Shown: positions 10,586 to 19,538, numbered from the stretch's first letter. The stretch: 64,000 bases of DNA from JBGAQP01 sp044220635 (GCA_044220635.1 JBGAQP010000018.1:1-64000), one strand, 5' to 3'. Notes: generated from the sequence alone by a model not told the origin. Translations and numbers: made by a program.

Positions 10586-10618
10586 CGACACGTGTCGATA
10601 TAACCAAGAATGTCGACA
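10586..10618. promoter_or_regulatory. Double TGTCG/CGACA palindrome across the arsR-like promoter and start codon
   Basis: CGACACGTGTCG (10586-10597) is a perfect 12-bp palindrome. TGTCGACA (10611-10618) is a second palindrome built from the same half-site, its last base being the A of the ATG. A -10-like TATAAC (10599-10604) lies between them. A dimeric repressor on either site would block its own promoter, as expected for autoregulated ArsR-family genes. Confidence 0.5.
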
Positions 10619-10929
10619 TGAATCGCAACTACCTCCGGGCGATCCCCCGGGAATGGCGGACCATCTCGCGGGCCTTCACGGCGCTCGGCGACGAGCACCG
10701 GCAGCGCATCCTGCTCACGTTCGAGCCGGGCGAGCGGCTCAACGTGGGGCAGATCGTCGAGGTCTCGACCCTGTCGCGCTCCGCGGTCTCCCACCACCTG
10801 AAGCTGCTGCGGGAGGCGGGCGTGCTCGCCTCGGAGAAGGTCGGCAAGGAGGTGTACTACTGGATCGACAAGGAATTCCTCGCCGGCTCCCTCGCGGCGG
10901 TCCTCGACTACATCCGCGAGCGGGCATGA
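10618..10929 (+). CDS. ArsR/SmtB-family winged-helix regulator without metal-binding cysteines
   Basis: 103 aa. The ArsR core is clear: FTALGDEHRQRILLTF, then the recognition helix in STLSRSAVSHHLKLLREAGVL (about residues 50-70) and the wing SEKVGKEVYYWI. There is no cysteine in the protein, so the classical alpha-3 CxC metal site is absent and the effector is probably not a thiol-bound metal. ATG 10618 follows the family N-terminus; no Shine-Dalgarno is visible and a -10-like TATAAC ends 14 bases upstream. The only gene close downstream (19-base gap) is a Tat lipoprotein amidohydrolase, its likely target. A palindromic operator candidate overlaps the promoter. Confidence 0.83.
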   Translation: MNRNYLRAIPREWRTISRAFTALGDEHRQRILLTFEPGERLNVGQIVEVSTLSRSAVSHHLKLLREAGVLASEKVGKEVYYWIDKEFLAGSLAAVLDYIRERA

Positions 10930-10948
10930 GAGCCGCCGGGAGCCGTTG

Positions 10949-12184
10949 ATGAAGCGCCGTACTTTCCTCGCCGGAGGAGCCGCCGCTACCCTCCTCGGCG
11001 GGTGCAAGCTGAGCCTGGAGCAGGGCCTGTTCAACGAGTGCCGACCGCCCCACCGCCACGGCGTCTTCGCCGATCCCGTCGTGGTCGCCGCGTGGGAAGG
11101 GATCGACCCGGGAAAGGTCTGGGACTGCCACGTCCACCTCTTCGGCAACGGACGCAGCGGCGCCGGCGTCTGGGTGAGCCCGGACTTCGACCGGCCGAGC
11201 TCGATTCCGGCGCGGGTGCGCCGCGCGATGTTCTTCAACGCCGGCTGCGGGGGCGAGGACGACCATCGCTTCGACGCGGGGGTGGTCGCGCGCCTCGCGC
11301 ACCTCGCCGGCGAGATGCCCGCGGGCGTGAAGGTGATGCTGCTCGCCTTCGATTTCACCTACGACGAGCAGGGGCGGCGGCGCGAGGACCAGAGCACCTT
11401 CGCGGTTCCCGACGCCTACTGCGCGCAGGTCGCCCGCGCGCATCCCGACCGCTTCGAGTGGATCGCCTCGGTCCATCCCTATCGCCGGGACGCCGCGGCC
11501 GCGCTCGAGGCGGCAAAGGCGGCGGGCGCGCGCGCGGTCAAGTGGCTGCCCTCGACGATGGCGATCGACCTCGCGAGCCCGCGCTGCCGGCCCGCCTTCG
11601 AGGCGATGGCCCGCCTGGACCTCCCGCTGCTCGTGCACGTCGGCGAGGAGCAGGCGGTCGCCGGCGCGGAACGCCACGATTTCGGCAATCCCCTCTACCT
11701 TCGCCACCCCCTGGACCATCGCGTGCGCGTCATCGCGGCCCACTGCGCGACGCTCGGCGAGAGCCCGGACCTCGACGCGAACCGCGACCCGGAGCGTGCC
11801 CCCCGAGTGGCCAACGTCGCGCTGCTCGCGCGGCTGCTGGGCGAGCGCCGCTACGACGGGCTGCTGTACGGCGACCTTTCGGCGGTGAGCCAGGCGAACC
11901 GCGCCGAGGCGCTGCCCGCGATCCTCGGTAACCCGGCGTGGAAGGGCCGGCTCCTCAACGGCTCGGACTACCCCCTGCCGGCGATCATGCCGCTCTTCTC
12001 CGTCGACACGCTCGTGCGCGAGGGGCTCCTTCCCGCGGGCACGGCCCCGGTGCTTCGCGAGCTGCGCCATCTGAATCCCCTCATGTTCGACTTCGTGCTC
12101 AAGCGCCACCTCGCATGGCGCGGCGAGCGCTTCGCGCCCTCGGCCTTCGAGACGCGGACGTTCTTCGAGCGCCGGGGCGCCTGA
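10949..12184 (+). CDS. Tat-exported lipoprotein of the amidohydrolase-2 family
   Basis: 411 aa. The N-terminus MKRRTFLAGGAAATLLGGC has a twin-arginine motif (KRRTFL) and a lipobox (LGGC, Cys19), so it should fold in the cytoplasm and then be anchored in the envelope. The rest is a metal-dependent TIM-barrel hydrolase: HxH at His61/His63 (WDCHVHLFG), a His in LLVHVGEE, a His in AAHCA and the Asp of NGSDYPLP near 338. The substrate is unknown. ATG 10949 has GGGAG six bases upstream; a TTG three bases earlier is in frame but poorer. It follows the ArsR-type gene by 19 bases and precedes the LplT-PlsC gene by 11. Confidence 0.8.
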   Translation: MKRRTFLAGGAAATLLGGCKLSLEQGLFNECRPPHRHGVFADPVVVAAWEGIDPGKVWDCHVHLFGNGRSGAGVWVSPDFDRPSSIPARVRRAMFFNAGCGGEDDHRFDAGVVARLAHLAGEMPAGVKVMLLAFDFTYDEQGRRREDQSTFAVPDAYCAQVARAHPDRFEWIASVHPYRRDAAAALEAAKAAGARAVKWLPSTMAIDLASPRCRPAFEAMARLDLPLLVHVGEEQAVAGAERHDFGNPLYLRHPLDHRVRVIAAHCATLGESPDLDANRDPERAPRVANVALLARLLGERRYDGLLYGDLSAVSQANRAEALPAILGNPAWKGRLLNGSDYPLPAIMPLFSVDTLVREGLLPAGTAPVLRELRHLNPLMFDFVLKRHLAWRGERFAPSAFETRTFFERRGA

Positions 12185-12195
12185 GCGCCGACGCC

Positions 12196-14079
12196 GTGGC
12201 CGCCAACCAGTTCCAGCTCCTCCGGGAGCGAAGGTTCGCGCCGCTCTTCTGGACGCAGTTCCTGGGGGCGGCGAACGACAACCTGTTCAAGTTCGCCTTC
12301 ACCCTGCTCGCGACCTACCGGGCCGCGGAGTGGGGCGGGCTCGACGCCTCGAGCGCGGGCTTCTTGATCGGCGCGATCTTCATCGCCCCGTTCGTGCTGT
12401 TCTCCGCGACCGCCGGCCAGCTCGCGGACAAGCTCGAGAAGGCCGCACTCATGCGCTTCGTGAAGAACTTCGAGATCGCGGTGATGACGATCGCGGCCGC
12501 CGGCTTCCTGTTGCGCGAAGCCTCGCTCCTCTACGCCTGCGTGTTCCTCATGGGCCTGCACTCGACGCTCTTCGGGCCGGTGAAGTACGCCTACCTCCCG
12601 CAGCACCTGCGCGACGAGGAGCTCACCGGCGGAAACGGCCTGGTGGAGATGGGCACCTTCGTCGCGATCCTCGCGGGCACCATCGCGGGGGGGCTGCTCG
12701 CCAAGGGCGGCGGCGAGGGCGCGTTGGCGCTCGCCATCGCCTGCCTCGCGCTCGCCGCGGCCGGGCGCCTCGCCGCCGGGTACCTGCCGCATTCGCCGGC
12801 TCCCGACCCGGGCCTCGCGATCAACTGGAACCCGTTGTCCGAGACCTGGCGCAACCTCGCGATCGCGGCACGCGACCGGGCGGTCCTGCACGCCGTCCTC
12901 GGCATCTCCTGGCTGTGGTTCTTCGGCTCCATCTTCCTCACCTCCTTCACGCCGTTCGCGCGCGAGGTGCTCGGGGGCGACGAGAACGTGGTGACCCTGC
13001 TGCTCGCGACGTTCTCGGCGGGCATCGGCCTGGGAGCGCTCGCCTGCGAGCGGCTTTCGGGGCGCAAGGTCGAGATCGGCCTGGTGCCCTTCGGCTCGAT
13101 CGGCATGACGGTCTTCGCCGTCGACCTCTGGCTCGCGAGCCGCGGGCTCGCGCCCGAGGGCGTGCGCGGCGCGCTCGCCTTCGCGCGCGAGCCGGCGAAC
13201 TGGCGCGTCATGGCCGACCTCTTCCTCCTCGCGATGTTCGGCGGCTTCTACTCGGTTCCGCTCTACGCGCTCATCCAGAGCCGCGGCGAATCGCACCACC
13301 GCGCCCGCATCATCGCCGCCAACAACATCCTGAACGCGGTCTTCATGATCGTCGCGGCGCTCGCGGCGACCGGGCTGCTGCGAGCGGGACTCACGCTGCC
13401 CGAGCTTTTCCTCGTCCTCGGCCTGATGAACGCGGCGGTGGCCGCCTACATCTACGGCCTGGTGCCCGAGTTCCTGATGCGATTCCTCTGCTGGCTGCTG
13501 GTGCACTCGGTCTACCGCCTCGACAAGCGCGGCATCGAGAACATCCCGGAGGAGGGTGCGGCGGTGCTCGTGTGCAACCACGTGAGCTTCGTCGACGCGC
13601 TCGTGATCCTCGCCGCGAGCCCGCGGCCGATCCGCTTCGTGATGGACCACCGGATCTTCAGGGTGCCGGTCCTCTCGTTCGTGTTCCGCACGGGCAAGGC
13701 GATCCCGATCGCCTCGGCGAAGGAGGACGAGCGGCTGCTGAACGAGGCCTACGACCGCGTGGCCGAGGCGCTCGCGGCGGGCGAGCTGGTGGCGATCTTC
13801 CCCGAAGGGCGCATCACCGACACCGGAGAACTCTTTCCTTTCCGCGGCGGGGTGCGCCGGATCCTCGACCGAAGCCCCGTGCCGGTCGTTCCGATGGCGC
13901 TGCAGGGCCTCTGGGGAAGCTTCTTCAGCCGGATGGGCGGCGCGGCGATGCGCCGCCCGTTCCGCCGGGGCCTGTTCGCGCGCATCGCGCTCGCGGTGGC
14001 GCCGGCCCTGCCCCCGGAGGGGATCACCCCGGAGGGACTTCAGGCCCGCGTCCTCGAGCTGCGCGGCGACCGGGCCTGA
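12196..14079 (+). CDS. LplT-like MFS transporter fused to PlsC-type acyltransferase
   Basis: 627 aa. Residues about 1-420 are a major-facilitator domain of the lysophospholipid-flippase LplT type (FAPLFWTQFLGAANDNLFKF opening). Residues about 430-627 are a 1-acylglycerophosphate/lysophospholipid acyltransferase with the NHVSFVD (HX4D, near 460) and FPEGRIT (near 534) motifs. Likely role: importing lysophospholipids through the inner membrane and re-acylating them. Many relatives have a third acyl-ACP synthetase domain, as in Aas; it is absent here. The GTG at 12196 is the first in-frame start after the upstream stop and fits the family N-terminus (xANQFQLLRERRF); the longer open frame overlaps the upstream gene. 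Confidence 0.85.
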   Translation: MAANQFQLLRERRFAPLFWTQFLGAANDNLFKFAFTLLATYRAAEWGGLDASSAGFLIGAIFIAPFVLFSATAGQLADKLEKAALMRFVKNFEIAVMTIAAAGFLLREASLLYACVFLMGLHSTLFGPVKYAYLPQHLRDEELTGGNGLVEMGTFVAILAGTIAGGLLAKGGGEGALALAIACLALAAAGRLAAGYLPHSPAPDPGLAINWNPLSETWRNLAIAARDRAVLHAVLGISWLWFFGSIFLTSFTPFAREVLGGDENVVTLLLATFSAGIGLGALACERLSGRKVEIGLVPFGSIGMTVFAVDLWLASRGLAPEGVRGALAFAREPANWRVMADLFLLAMFGGFYSVPLYALIQSRGESHHRARIIAANNILNAVFMIVAALAATGLLRAGLTLPELFLVLGLMNAAVAAYIYGLVPEFLMRFLCWLLVHSVYRLDKRGIENIPEEGAAVLVCNHVSFVDALVILAASPRPIRFVMDHRIFRVPVLSFVFRTGKAIPIASAKEDERLLNEAYDRVAEALAAGELVAIFPEGRITDTGELFPFRGGVRRILDRSPVPVVPMALQGLWGSFFSRMGGAAMRRPFRRGLFARIALAVAPALPPEGITPEGLQARVLELRGDRA

Positions 14080-14100
14080 GCGACGGACAGGGAGGCGGAC

Positions 14101-16821
14101 ATGGTGATGTGGGCGGGACTGCTGGCGGGTGCGATCCTCGGCGGGCTGATCGGCGGGATCGCCGGGGCGATCGCGCTCGGGTTCCTCGGCTGGCTGCTGG
14201 GAGTCATCATCGCCGCGAGCCACCGGCGGGGCGCGAGCCCGGGGGCCGTCGCCGCACCCAAGCCCGCGGCCGACCGGCTCGGCGAGATCGAGAGGCGACT
14301 CGCGGCGATCGAGGCGCGGCTCGCACGCTTCGAGAGCGGAGCCGGCGCGCAGGAGCCGCGCGGGATGGCCGAAAGCCCCGCGCAGCCCACGCCGCCGCCG
14401 ATTCCCGCGCCGGCCGAATCCCCGCCGCCGATCCCGCCGGCCGAGGCTCCGGCGCAGGCGGCTGCGCGCACCGCTCCGAGCGCCGCGCGGCCCAACGCCC
14501 TCGCGGCCTGGTTCACCGCGGGCAATGCCATCGCGAGGATCGGCGTCGTGGTCCTCTTCATCGGCGTGGCGTTCCTGCTCAAGTACGCGGTCGACAACGA
14601 GCTCGTGCCCCCGGCGGCGCGCGTGGGCGGCGTCGGCCTCGCGGGCCTTGCGCTCCTCGTCCTGGGCTGGCGCCTGAGGCATTCCCGCCCGGGCTACGCG
14701 TTGAGCCTGCAAGGGGCCGGTGTCGGGCTTGCCTATCTCGCCGTCTTCGGCGCGTTTCGCCTCTACGCCCTGGTGTCGACGGAAGCGGCCTTCGTGCTGC
14801 TCTTCGCGATCGCGGCGCTCGCCACGGTGCTCGCGGTGCGCCAGGACTCGGAAGCGCTGGCTGGGTTCGGCGCCGCGGGCGGGTTCCTCGCCCCGGTGCT
14901 CGCCTCGGCGGGCAGCGGAAGCCACGTGGTGCTGTTCGGCTTTTACGCCGTGCTCAACGTCGCGATCCTCGCGACCGCGTGGTTCAAGGCGTGGCGCTCG
15001 CTGAACCTCGTGGGTTTCGCGTTCACCTTCCTCGTCGGGCTTTCCTGGGGACTTTCCTACTACCGGCCCGAGCACTTCGCGACCGTGGAGCCCTTTCTCG
15101 CGCTCTTCTTCGCGTCGTATCTTGCCGTGTCGATCCTCTTCGCGCGCCGGGAGGCGGGCGCCGGGGGGCGGCGCGTCGACGCGGTCCTCGTCTTCGGGGT
15201 TCCGGTCGCGGCCTTCGGGTTGCAGGCGGGGCTCGTGGCCGATACCGAATACGGGCTGGCGATCACGAGCCTCGCGCTCGCCGCGGTCTATGCGGGCCTC
15301 TTCCTCGCGATGCGCCGGCGCGGCGAGCCGGCGTGGCGCCTTCTCGACCAGTCGTTCCTCGCGCTCGCGGTGGTCTTCGCCGCGATCGCAATTCCGCTCG
15401 CCTTCGACGCCCGCTGGACCTCGGCCTCCTGGGCGATCGCGGGCGCGGGCCTGGTGTGGGTGGGCGCGAAGCGCGACCAGGCCTGGGCCCAGGCTTTCGG
15501 TCTCGTGCTGCAACTGGCCGCGGGCGTGGCGTTCGTCGATTCGTGGGGCGCCATTCCGATGGACTACCCGGTCCTCAACGGCGTCTTTCTCGGGGCCGTG
15601 CTCGTCGCGGCCTCGGGCATGGCCACGCACCTCGCGCTCGGCGCGGCGCCGGAGGGCGCCACGAAGTCCCGCGGTCTCGTGGCCTCGGCGTTCCTCTGGT
15701 CGCTCGCGTGGTGGCTGTTCGCGTTGCACGAGGACATCGCGCGATTCGTCGACCGGGACTACGAGACCAACGCCCTGCTCGCGTCGTTCGCCGCGACGGC
15801 GCTCGTCCTCGGCCTGCTGCACCGCGGCGGGCGATGGCGCGAGGCCGCCTGGCCGGCGCAGGCGCTGCTGCCGGTCCTGTATGCGTTCCTCGCGCTGGCG
15901 GTGATCGAAGCCCGGCACCCATTCGGCTACGCGGGCTGGATCGCCTGGCCGTTCGCGCTCGCCTGCCACTACGGCCTGCGCTGGCGCATCGAGGACCGCG
16001 ACCATCCGGCCAAGGGGGCCTTCGCCACCTTCCAGCACGCGGGAGCGTTCGTGCTCGCGGCGGCGGTCGGCGCCTGGGAACTGCGTTACGCCGCGCTCGA
16101 CGCGGGCTTCGGCCGCAGCGCGTGGACCCTTGCCGCGGCCATCGTCGTTCCCGCCTGGCTGCTCGTCATGGCCTCGAGCGCCGCCGCGAGGAGGCACTGG
16201 CCGGTCGGGGGTCGCGTCCACGCCTACCTCGTCGCGGGCGCGATGCCCGTTGCGCTCGGCCTGTGGCTCTGGGTCTTCTACGCGAACGGCGTGCGTGCCG
16301 GCCCGAGCCCGCCCTTGCCCTACCTGCCGCTCTTCAACGGCGTCGACCTCGCCCACGCGCTCGTCGCGCTCGCCTTCGCCTCGTGGTCGAAGGCGCTCGC
16401 GCAAGGCGGCCTCACGCTCCCCCCGTCCTTGCGCGGGACCCCCGCGAAGGCCGCGCTCGGCGCCGCGGCCTTCGCGTGGGCGAACGGCGTGCTCTTGCGC
16501 TCGCTGCACGAGTGGGCCGACGTGCCCTACCGGCTCGAGGCGTGGATGCGCTCGTTCGTGACGCAGGCCTCGCTTTCCGTCTTCTGGACCCTCGTCGCCG
16601 TCGGACTGATGGTGTTCGCGTCGCGGCGCGCGGCGCGCGGCCTGTGGATGGTCGGCGCGGCCCTCATGGCGGTGGTCCTCGCGAAGCTCACGTTCGTCGA
16701 CTTCACGAGCCTCGGCGGCATCGAGCGCATCGTCTCCTTCATCGGCGTGGGCGTGCTGATGCTGCTCGTGGGCTATCTCTCGCCGGTTCCCCCGAGGCAG
16801 GGTGCTCCGGCGCCCGACTGA
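14101..16821 (+). CDS. DUF2339 multi-pass membrane protein
   Basis: 906 aa. An N-terminal glycine-rich membrane segment (residues about 4-40) is followed by a short charged helix and a proline/alanine-rich linker (to about 135). The rest is many closely spaced hydrophobic helices of the DUF2339 type, including the recognisable AWFTAGNAIARIGVVVLFIGVAFLLKYAVD entry segment. Function unknown; relatives are predicted inner-membrane proteins. The ATG has a strong AGGGAGG ribosome-binding site six bases upstream. It lies 21 bases after the LplT-PlsC gene, so probably shares its transcript, hinting at an envelope role. Confidence 0.82.
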   Translation: MVMWAGLLAGAILGGLIGGIAGAIALGFLGWLLGVIIAASHRRGASPGAVAAPKPAADRLGEIERRLAAIEARLARFESGAGAQEPRGMAESPAQPTPPPIPAPAESPPPIPPAEAPAQAAARTAPSAARPNALAAWFTAGNAIARIGVVVLFIGVAFLLKYAVDNELVPPAARVGGVGLAGLALLVLGWRLRHSRPGYALSLQGAGVGLAYLAVFGAFRLYALVSTEAAFVLLFAIAALATVLAVRQDSEALAGFGAAGGFLAPVLASAGSGSHVVLFGFYAVLNVAILATAWFKAWRSLNLVGFAFTFLVGLSWGLSYYRPEHFATVEPFLALFFASYLAVSILFARREAGAGGRRVDAVLVFGVPVAAFGLQAGLVADTEYGLAITSLALAAVYAGLFLAMRRRGEPAWRLLDQSFLALAVVFAAIAIPLAFDARWTSASWAIAGAGLVWVGAKRDQAWAQAFGLVLQLAAGVAFVDSWGAIPMDYPVLNGVFLGAVLVAASGMATHLALGAAPEGATKSRGLVASAFLWSLAWWLFALHEDIARFVDRDYETNALLASFAATALVLGLLHRGGRWREAAWPAQALLPVLYAFLALAVIEARHPFGYAGWIAWPFALACHYGLRWRIEDRDHPAKGAFATFQHAGAFVLAAAVGAWELRYAALDAGFGRSAWTLAAAIVVPAWLLVMASSAAARRHWPVGGRVHAYLVAGAMPVALGLWLWVFYANGVRAGPSPPLPYLPLFNGVDLAHALVALAFASWSKALAQGGLTLPPSLRGTPAKAALGAAAFAWANGVLLRSLHEWADVPYRLEAWMRSFVTQASLSVFWTLVAVGLMVFASRRAARGLWMVGAALMAVVLAKLTFVDFTSLGGIERIVSFIGVGVLMLLVGYLSPVPPRQGAPAPD

Positions 16822-16845
16822 GGGACGGAGGCGGCGAAGGGAGCG

Positions 16846-16854
16846 TGCTAAACT
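16846..16854 (+). promoter_or_regulatory. Extended -10 element of aroC
   Basis: TGCTAAACT (TGn plus a 4/6 hexamer) lies 25 bases after the DUF2339 stop and 42 bases before the aroC ATG. It is the same TGCTAnA-type element seen before glyA and inside trpF. Confidence 0.45.
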
Positions 16855-16895
16855 CGATTCCGACCCGCCCGGAAGCGGTCCCCCGGAATCGATTC

Positions 16896-18056
16896 ATGTC
16901 CGGCAACACCCTCGGCATCCTCTTCACCGTCACCACCTTCGGGGAATCCCACGGCCCGGCAATCGGCTGCGTGGTCGACGGCTGCCCGCCCGGGCTCGCG
17001 CTGAGCGAGGCGGACATCCAGCCCGACCTCGACCGCCGCAAGCCGGGGACCTCGCGACACGTCACGCAGCGACGCGAGGAAGACCGCGTCGAGATCCTGA
17101 GCGGCGTCCACGAGGGCCGCACGACGGGAACGCCGATCGCGCTGCTCATCCGCAACACCGACCAGCGCAGCAAGGACTACGCGAAGATCGCGCTGAGCTT
17201 CCGTCCCGGGCACGCGGACTACAGCTACCTGCAGAAGTACGGCCTGCGCGATCCGCGCGGCGGGGGCCGCTCCTCGGCGCGCCTCACCGCGCCGGCGGTG
17301 GCCGCCGGGGCGATCGCGCGCAAGTGGCTGCGCGAACGCCACGGGGTGCGGGTCCGGGGTTACCTGGCCCAACTCGGCCCGAACCGCATCGAGTTCGAGT
17401 CCTGGGAGGCGGTCGACGCCAACCCGTTCTTCGCGCCCAATGCCGCGGCCGTCGCCGGTCTCGAGAGCTTCATGGACGCGCTGCGCAAGTCGGGCGATTC
17501 CTGCGGCGCGCGCCTCACCGTCGTGGCCGAGGGCGTGCCGCCGGGCTGGGGCGAGCCCCTCTACGGGAGACTCGATGCCGACATCGCCCAGGCGATGATG
17601 GGCATCAACGCGGTCAAGGGCGTGGAGATCGGCGCGGGATTCGCGAGCGTCGGGCAGCGGGGTACCGAGCATTCCGACGAGATGACGCCCGAGGGTTTCC
17701 TCAGCAACCACGCGGGAGGAATCCTCGGCGGGATTTCCACGGGGCAGGACATCGTCGTCTCCATCGCCATCAAGCCGACCTCGAGCATTCGCCTCGCCCG
17801 GCGCACGGTGGACGTCGAAGGGCACGCGGCCTCGATCGAGACCCACGGTCGCCACGATCCCTGCGTCGGCATCCGCGCCACGCCCATCGCCGAGGCGTTC
17901 CTCGCCCTCGTGCTGGCGGACCACGCGCTGCGCCACCGGGCGCAGAACGCCGACGTCCGGGTCTCGACCCCGAGGATCCCGGCCCGGGCGCCGGGCGCTC
18001 GCGCGGCGGGCACCGCGACTCCCGCGATCGAGGATCCGGACCCCGAGGAAGCCTGA
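16896..18056 (+). CDS. aroC: Chorismate synthase
   Basis: 386 aa, slightly longer than the common 360. Last step of the shikimate pathway: 5-enolpyruvylshikimate 3-phosphate to chorismate, needing reduced FMN. Family signatures are plain: GNTLGILFTVTTFGESHG at the N-terminus, then RRKPG, RGGGRSSARLTA near 125-136 and GGILGGISTGQD in the C-terminal third. The extra C-terminal residues are an alanine/proline-rich tail. ATG 16896 matches the family start; an unrelated open frame extends far upstream. Upstream promoter candidate at 16846-16854. It feeds the trp genes further along the same strand. Confidence 0.96.
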   Translation: MSGNTLGILFTVTTFGESHGPAIGCVVDGCPPGLALSEADIQPDLDRRKPGTSRHVTQRREEDRVEILSGVHEGRTTGTPIALLIRNTDQRSKDYAKIALSFRPGHADYSYLQKYGLRDPRGGGRSSARLTAPAVAAGAIARKWLRERHGVRVRGYLAQLGPNRIEFESWEAVDANPFFAPNAAAVAGLESFMDALRKSGDSCGARLTVVAEGVPPGWGEPLYGRLDADIAQAMMGINAVKGVEIGAGFASVGQRGTEHSDEMTPEGFLSNHAGGILGGISTGQDIVVSIAIKPTSSIRLARRTVDVEGHAASIETHGRHDPCVGIRATPIAEAFLALVLADHALRHRAQNADVRVSTPRIPARAPGARAAGTATPAIEDPDPEEA

Positions 18057-18099
18057 GCCTCGGCGCCGCGCGCGGCGCGGTCGGGCACCCCCGGCGGGT

Positions 18100-18105
18100 T
18101 ATAAT
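18100..18105 (+). promoter_or_regulatory. -10 element of leuC
   Basis: A perfect TATAAT stands 22 bases before the leuC ATG at 18127 in a very GC-rich gap, predicting a leader of about 15 bases. There is no room for a leader-peptide attenuator. Confidence 0.55.
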
Positions 18106-18126
18106 TCCCGCTTGCCCGCGGCCGCG

Positions 18127-19536
18127 ATGAACGCCCTCACGCTCTACGAAAAGCTCTGGAACGCCCACCTCGTCCACGAGGAGGCGGACGGGACTTCGCT
18201 CATCTACATCGACCGCCACCTCGTCCATGAAGTGACGAGCCCGCAGGCGTTCGAGGGCCTCGAGGTCGCGCATCGCAAGCCCTGGCGCATCGAGAGCGTG
18301 GTGGCGACGGCGGATCACAACGTGCCCACCACGTCGCGCGACGCCGGCATCGCCGACCCCATCTCCCGCACGCAGGTCGAGACGCTCGATGCGAACGTGG
18401 GCAAGTTCCACGTGAAGACCTATTTCGGCATGAACGACCGCCGCCAGGGCATCGTGCACGTGATCGGGCCGGAGCAGGGCGCCACGCTTCCAGGAATGAC
18501 CGTCGTCTGCGGAGACAGCCACACGAGCACCCACGGTGCCTTCGCCGCGCTCGCCTTCGGCATCGGCACGAGCGAGGTCGAGCACGTGCTTGCGACCCAG
18601 TGCCTGGTGCAGAAGAAGGCGAAGACGCTGCTCGTCCGCGCCGAAGGGAGGCTGCCCGCGGGCGTGACCGCGAAGGACCTGATCCTCGCCATCATCGGCA
18701 GGATCGGCACCGCGGGCGGCACGGGGCACGCGATCGAGTTCGGCGGAAGCGCCGTGCGCTCGCTCTCGATGGAAGGCCGCATGACGATCTGCAACATGGC
18801 GATCGAGGGCGGCGCCCGCGCCGGCATGGTGGCGGCGGACGACACTACCATCGAGTACCTGCGCGGCCGGCCGTTCTCGCCCCAGGGCGAGATGTTCGAG
18901 AAGGCCGCGGCCTACTGGCGCACGCTTGTCTCCGATCCGGGCGCGAGGTTCGACAGGGTCGAGGACATCGACGTCGCCGCGCTCGAGCCGCAGGTCACGT
19001 GGGGAACCTCGCCGGAAATGGTGGTGTCCATCGAGGGCCGCGTGCCGGACCCGGACCGCGAGAAGGACCCGGTACGCCGGGAGGCGATCGAGCGCGCCCT
19101 GCAGTACATGGGCCTCACCCCCAATACCCCGATGACGGACGTGCGCATCGACAAGGTGTTCATCGGCTCGTGCACGAATTCGCGCATCGAGGACCTTCGA
19201 GCCGCGGCGAACGTCGTCCGCGGCCGCCGCGTGGCCCCCACCGTGAAGCTCGCCCTCGTGGTGCCGGGCTCGGGTCTGGTGAAGGCGCAGGCCGAGAAGG
19301 AGGGACTCGATCGCGTCTTCCGCGACTCGGGATTCGAGTGGAGAGAGCCGGGCTGCTCGATGTGCCTGGCGATGAACGACGACCGGCTCGAAGCCGGCGA
19401 GCGCTGCGCCTCCACCTCGAACCGCAACTTCGAGGGCCGGCAGGGCGCGGGCGGGCGCACGCACCTGGTGAGCCCGGCGATGGCCGCCGCGGCGGCCATC
19501 GCCGGGCATTTCGTCGACATCCGCAGGGGAGCCTGA
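18127..19536 (+). CDS. leuC: 3-isopropylmalate dehydratase, large subunit
   Basis: 469 aa, normal length. Together with LeuD it isomerises 2- to 3-isopropylmalate in leucine synthesis using a 4Fe-4S cluster. Cluster ligands are visible as one Cys in IGSCTNSR and the CSMC pair in EPGCSMCLAMN. GDSHTSTHGAFAALAFGIGTSEVEHVLATQ is the standard aconitase-family block. ATG 18127 gives MNALTLYEKLWNAHLVHE, the family N-terminus; no Shine-Dalgarno is present. First gene of the leu cluster, separated from leuD by an entericidin-like gene. Confidence 0.97.
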   Translation: MNALTLYEKLWNAHLVHEEADGTSLIYIDRHLVHEVTSPQAFEGLEVAHRKPWRIESVVATADHNVPTTSRDAGIADPISRTQVETLDANVGKFHVKTYFGMNDRRQGIVHVIGPEQGATLPGMTVVCGDSHTSTHGAFAALAFGIGTSEVEHVLATQCLVQKKAKTLLVRAEGRLPAGVTAKDLILAIIGRIGTAGGTGHAIEFGGSAVRSLSMEGRMTICNMAIEGGARAGMVAADDTTIEYLRGRPFSPQGEMFEKAAAYWRTLVSDPGARFDRVEDIDVAALEPQVTWGTSPEMVVSIEGRVPDPDREKDPVRREAIERALQYMGLTPNTPMTDVRIDKVFIGSCTNSRIEDLRAAANVVRGRRVAPTVKLALVVPGSGLVKAQAEKEGLDRVFRDSGFEWREPGCSMCLAMNDDRLEAGERCASTSNRNFEGRQGAGGRTHLVSPAMAAAAAIAGHFVDIRRGA

Positions 19537-19538
19537 GC

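Noticed and set aside
10582..10617. TTG start twelve codons upstream of the ArsR-type protein
   Set aside because: These codons coincide with the palindromic operator and -10 element; the family N-terminus begins at the ATG 10618.
11968..16509. 1513-codon minus-strand open frame
   Set aside because: It spans three well-recognised plus-strand genes and has low-complexity Arg/Glu/His composition; no stop codons is a codon-usage effect.
12330..16895. Very long plus-strand open frame leading into aroC
   Set aside because: Only the part from 16896 encodes chorismate synthase; the rest is the wrong frame of the LplT-PlsC and DUF2339 genes.
18057..18126. Leucine leader peptide/attenuator before leuC
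   Set aside because: The TATAAT-to-ATG distance leaves about 15 bases of leader, too short for a leader peptide and hairpins.
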